DNA of 7,055 nt from Clostridia bacterium (GTDB lineage: Bacteria; Bacillota; Clostridia; Oscillospirales; CAG-272). Position 1 is the first letter of the stretch; every line of letters starts with the position of its first letter. A program made the translations under genes and the position numbers. Shown here one piece after another: positions 5,734-7,055 of the stretch. Below the pieces are notes generated by a model that saw nothing but the letters and a program-made list of their open reading frames with translations, was not told the DNA's origin and searched no databases. The stretch is from the NCBI GenBank assembly GCA_017958705.1, contig JAGDCE010000365.1, forward strand, positions 1 to 7,055, read 5' to 3'.

Positions 5734-5760
5734 TGTTACCTTTTCCCCGCCCGAACCGTT
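5734..5760 (+). promoter_or_regulatory. Putative ECF-type autoregulated promoter of the sigma gene
   Basis: TGTTACC (5734-5740) followed by TTTT, then 16 bases after the motif CGTT (5757-5760) leading into TTATATT. This resembles Bacillus-type ECF promoters (TGTAAC or TGAAAC at -35, CGTC/CGAC-like -10, 16-17 base spacer). No TTGACA-like box lies at the right distance from the AT-rich TATATT (5762-5767), which argues against a plain housekeeping promoter. Transcription would begin near 5767-5770, leaving room for the ribosome site at 5780-5786. Confidence 0.55.
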
Positions 5761-5794
5761 TTATATTATGAAGTCTATGAAGGAGGCCTGCGAC

Positions 5795-6334
5795 ATGCTT
5801 TTATTTTTGCCCGACACGATGAGCGTTGACGACAAACAGCGCATTTCGAAGCTGTACGAAAAACACAGCAGAAGACTGTTTGCCGCGGCAAAAGCCGTGA
5901 CGGGAAACGCAAGCGACGCGGAAGACGCCGTTCAGAACGCATTCGTATCCGTTGTGAAAAACGTCGGACGGATAAATATCGACGACGAGGAGGCAATGCG
6001 CGGATATCTGCTCACCGTTGTGAAAAACGAGGCGATAAACATACTGCGCAAGCGCAAAGACAGCGAACCGGTCGATGAGATGGCCGGGATCGCCGACGGC
6101 TGCGACGTCGAATTTCTGACGGAGAAACGCGAAGTATACGAGTACGCGGTGAAGATCATGTCTGCGATGGACGACAGATACCGCGCGCCGCTTTACATGA
6201 CCGTCGTAATGGGCTATTCGGCGAAAGAAGCGGCAAAGATACTCGGCAGAGATCATAAAACGGTCAAGGTGCAGATAAGCAGAGCGAGAAAGATGCTCGC
6301 GGACGCGTTGACGGAGGCGGGATATGAGTTATAA
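5795..6334 (+). CDS. ECF-subfamily RNA polymerase sigma factor
   Basis: A 179-residue alternative sigma factor that directs RNA polymerase to a small regulon, probably for an envelope or stress response. Region 2 spans about 17-87 (ISKLYEKHSRRLFAAAKAVT, DAEDAVQNAFVSVVKNV, GYLLTVVKNEAINILRKRK), with the usual helix for -10 recognition. Region 4 spans about 115-170 with an HTH for the -35 element (YSAKEAAKILGRDHKTVKVQ, then ISRARKML). Region 3 is absent, as in all ECF factors. ATG 5795 is chosen because AAGGAGG (5780-5786) lies 8 bases upstream; the in-frame ATG 5768 precedes that site and sits within or at the promoter start region. The 3' end overlaps the next gene by 11 bases, so the sigma factor and its likely inhibitor are co-translated. 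An ECF-like promoter upstream suggests autoregulation. Confidence 0.93.
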   Translation: MLLFLPDTMSVDDKQRISKLYEKHSRRLFAAAKAVTGNASDAEDAVQNAFVSVVKNVGRINIDDEEAMRGYLLTVVKNEAINILRKRKDSEPVDEMAGIADGCDVEFLTEKREVYEYAVKIMSAMDDRYRAPLYMTVVMGYSAKEAAKILGRDHKTVKVQISRARKMLADALTEAGYEL

Positions 6335-7055
6335 ATTCACATTGAGAGACGTTGTGCTCGAAGCGAGCGAAAGAGAGTTTTTCTCGACCATGCCCGATTA
6401 CGAATGGGTAAGCTCCGAAAAGCATACGGCGGCGATAAAAAAGTTGTTTGAAGATAAACCGTCGCTGCTTGATAAGATAAAGTCGACTCCGCTTTACAAG
6501 GGGTTGGCGGTCGCCGCGGCGGTCGTTATAGTTCTCGGCGCGCTGATCGCGATCAAGCCGGTAAGAGAAGCCGTCGCTTCCCTGTTCACAGGTACGCCCG
6601 ACGTCACGGACGTCGGCGAGCAGACGGACCCCGACGGAACGGGCGAGGGATCGGTCATGATCACGGACACGGAAACCGATCCGGACGCGACGGATCCGGG
6701 CGATGAATGCGCGCCGCCGGGGCATCTGAGCGTGACGTGCGGCGGTGTGACGGTATATCCAGACGTGTATCTGATGTGGACGGAGCAGTATGACGACAAA
6801 TCGGGAGAGTGGCTATCCGGAGACGGCTTCGGCACGGATGATCACGTCCCGCTGCTTCACGGAAACAGAGTCGGCATCAACTATGAAGACCGCGAAGGCC
6901 GCGCGAGCGTAAGCGTGAGTCTGTACGGCAGCGACGCGCTCGTGTCCGCTTCCGTCGACGAGCTTAACGCGTTTCTCGGTACCGCCGACGACGGCGTATA
7001 CCGCTTCACAATCTCGTACACGCTGACCGGCCGTCTGATCGACGGCAAATATGAA
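6324..7055 (+). CDS. Probable membrane-bound anti-sigma/sensor protein, 3'-truncated by window edge
   Basis: The frame is open for 244 codons to the right edge. Residues 1-58 are cytoplasmic and include DYEWVSSEKHTAAIKKLFED. One membrane helix lies at about 60-77 (GLAVAAAVVIVLGALIAIKP). Outside, a Thr/Asp/Pro/Gly-rich linker (about 89-128) leads to a beta-rich region (from about 134) with VTCGGVTVYPDVYLMW and FTISYTLTGRLIDGKYE. ATG 6324 has GGAGG (6313-6317) at 6 bases and overlaps the sigma gene by 11 bases. Gene order, the single membrane helix and the exported domain point to an anti-sigma factor that holds the sigma factor at the membrane. The zinc anti-sigma motif (HxxxCxxC) is absent, so it would belong to a non-ZAS type; this role is inferred, not shown. 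Two Cys (129, 139) outside could form a disulfide. Confidence 0.8.
   Translation, partial: MSYKFTLRDVVLEASEREFFSTMPDYEWVSSEKHTAAIKKLFEDKPSLLDKIKSTPLYKGLAVAAAVVIVLGALIAIKPVREAVASLFTGTPDVTDVGEQTDPDGTGEGSVMITDTETDPDATDPGDECAPPGHLSVTCGGVTVYPDVYLMWTEQYDDKSGEWLSGDGFGTDDHVPLLHGNRVGINYEDREGRASVSVSLYGSDALVSASVDELNAFLGTADDGVYRFTISYTLTGRLIDGKYE

Noticed and set aside
5753..5777. GAAC (5753-5756) with GTCTA (5773-5777) as an E. coli sigma-E-like promoter
   Set aside because: Transcription would begin near 5783, inside the ribosome binding site AAGGAGG (5780-5786), leaving no usable leader.
6264..6725. 153-codon minus-strand frame over the sigma/anti-sigma junction
   Set aside because: Arg-rich antisense product opposite two coupled, well-supported genes; no start signals.
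1..7055. CRISPR array, tRNA, rRNA, transposon ends, phage genes
   Set aside because: I looked for repeated spacers, cloverleaf arms, terminal inverted repeats and transposase or phage motifs and saw none.

Overview
The window looks like chromosomal DNA from a Gram-positive, probably gut-associated, Clostridia-class bacterium (an inference, with Oscillospirales-like relatives most likely). Supporting signs are strong GGAGG-type ribosome binding sites, perfect or near-perfect TTGACA/TATAAT promoters in AT-rich gaps between GC-richer genes, a lipoprotein with a typical lipobox, and an ECF sigma factor paired with a single-pass membrane partner of the kind common in Clostridia. I see no phage, transposon, CRISPR, rRNA or tRNA features.

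Layout. (1) Positions 2-568, plus strand: the 3' part of an RsuA/RluB-type rRNA pseudouridine synthase whose S4 domain lies off the left edge. It ends in a terminator that also serves the gene converging on it. (2) Positions 2799-581, minus strand: a two-gene operon for the cell envelope. It encodes a lipoprotein tyrosine phosphatase (Fn3-like plus CX5R phosphatase domain) and then a secreted beta-sandwich/Ig-like protein. The second gene is interrupted by an in-frame TAA between its two Ig-like repeats, so it is either recently truncated or affected by a sequence error. (3) Positions 2800-2960: a divergent promoter region with two strikingly similar consensus promoters and an inverted repeat that could be an operator. 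(4) Positions 2961-4844, plus strand: a three-gene operon of overlapping genes, comprising an XRE-HTH/AbrB fusion regulator, an ABC-2 type exporter ATPase and its permease, closed by a terminator. (5) Positions 4945-5622: a single gene for a 225-residue protein with two membrane segments and a possible PH-like domain, with its own promoter and a 15-bp hairpin terminator. (6) Positions 5795-7055: an ECF sigma factor and an overlapping gene for its probable membrane-bound anti-sigma partner, which runs off the right edge. An ECF-type promoter (TGTTACC, 16 bases, CGTT) lies just upstream and suggests autoregulation.

How the genes work together. The ABC operon reads as a self-regulated efflux or export unit. 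The ECF pair reads as an envelope signalling unit in which an extracytoplasmic domain senses something and releases the sigma factor. The phosphatase operon exports two proteins to the cell surface. No single system spans the window. The points most worth checking are the nonsense codon at 827-829, the paired divergent promoters and dyad at 2825-2939, and the ECF promoter with an adjacent TTTACAAT direct repeat at 5709-5760.
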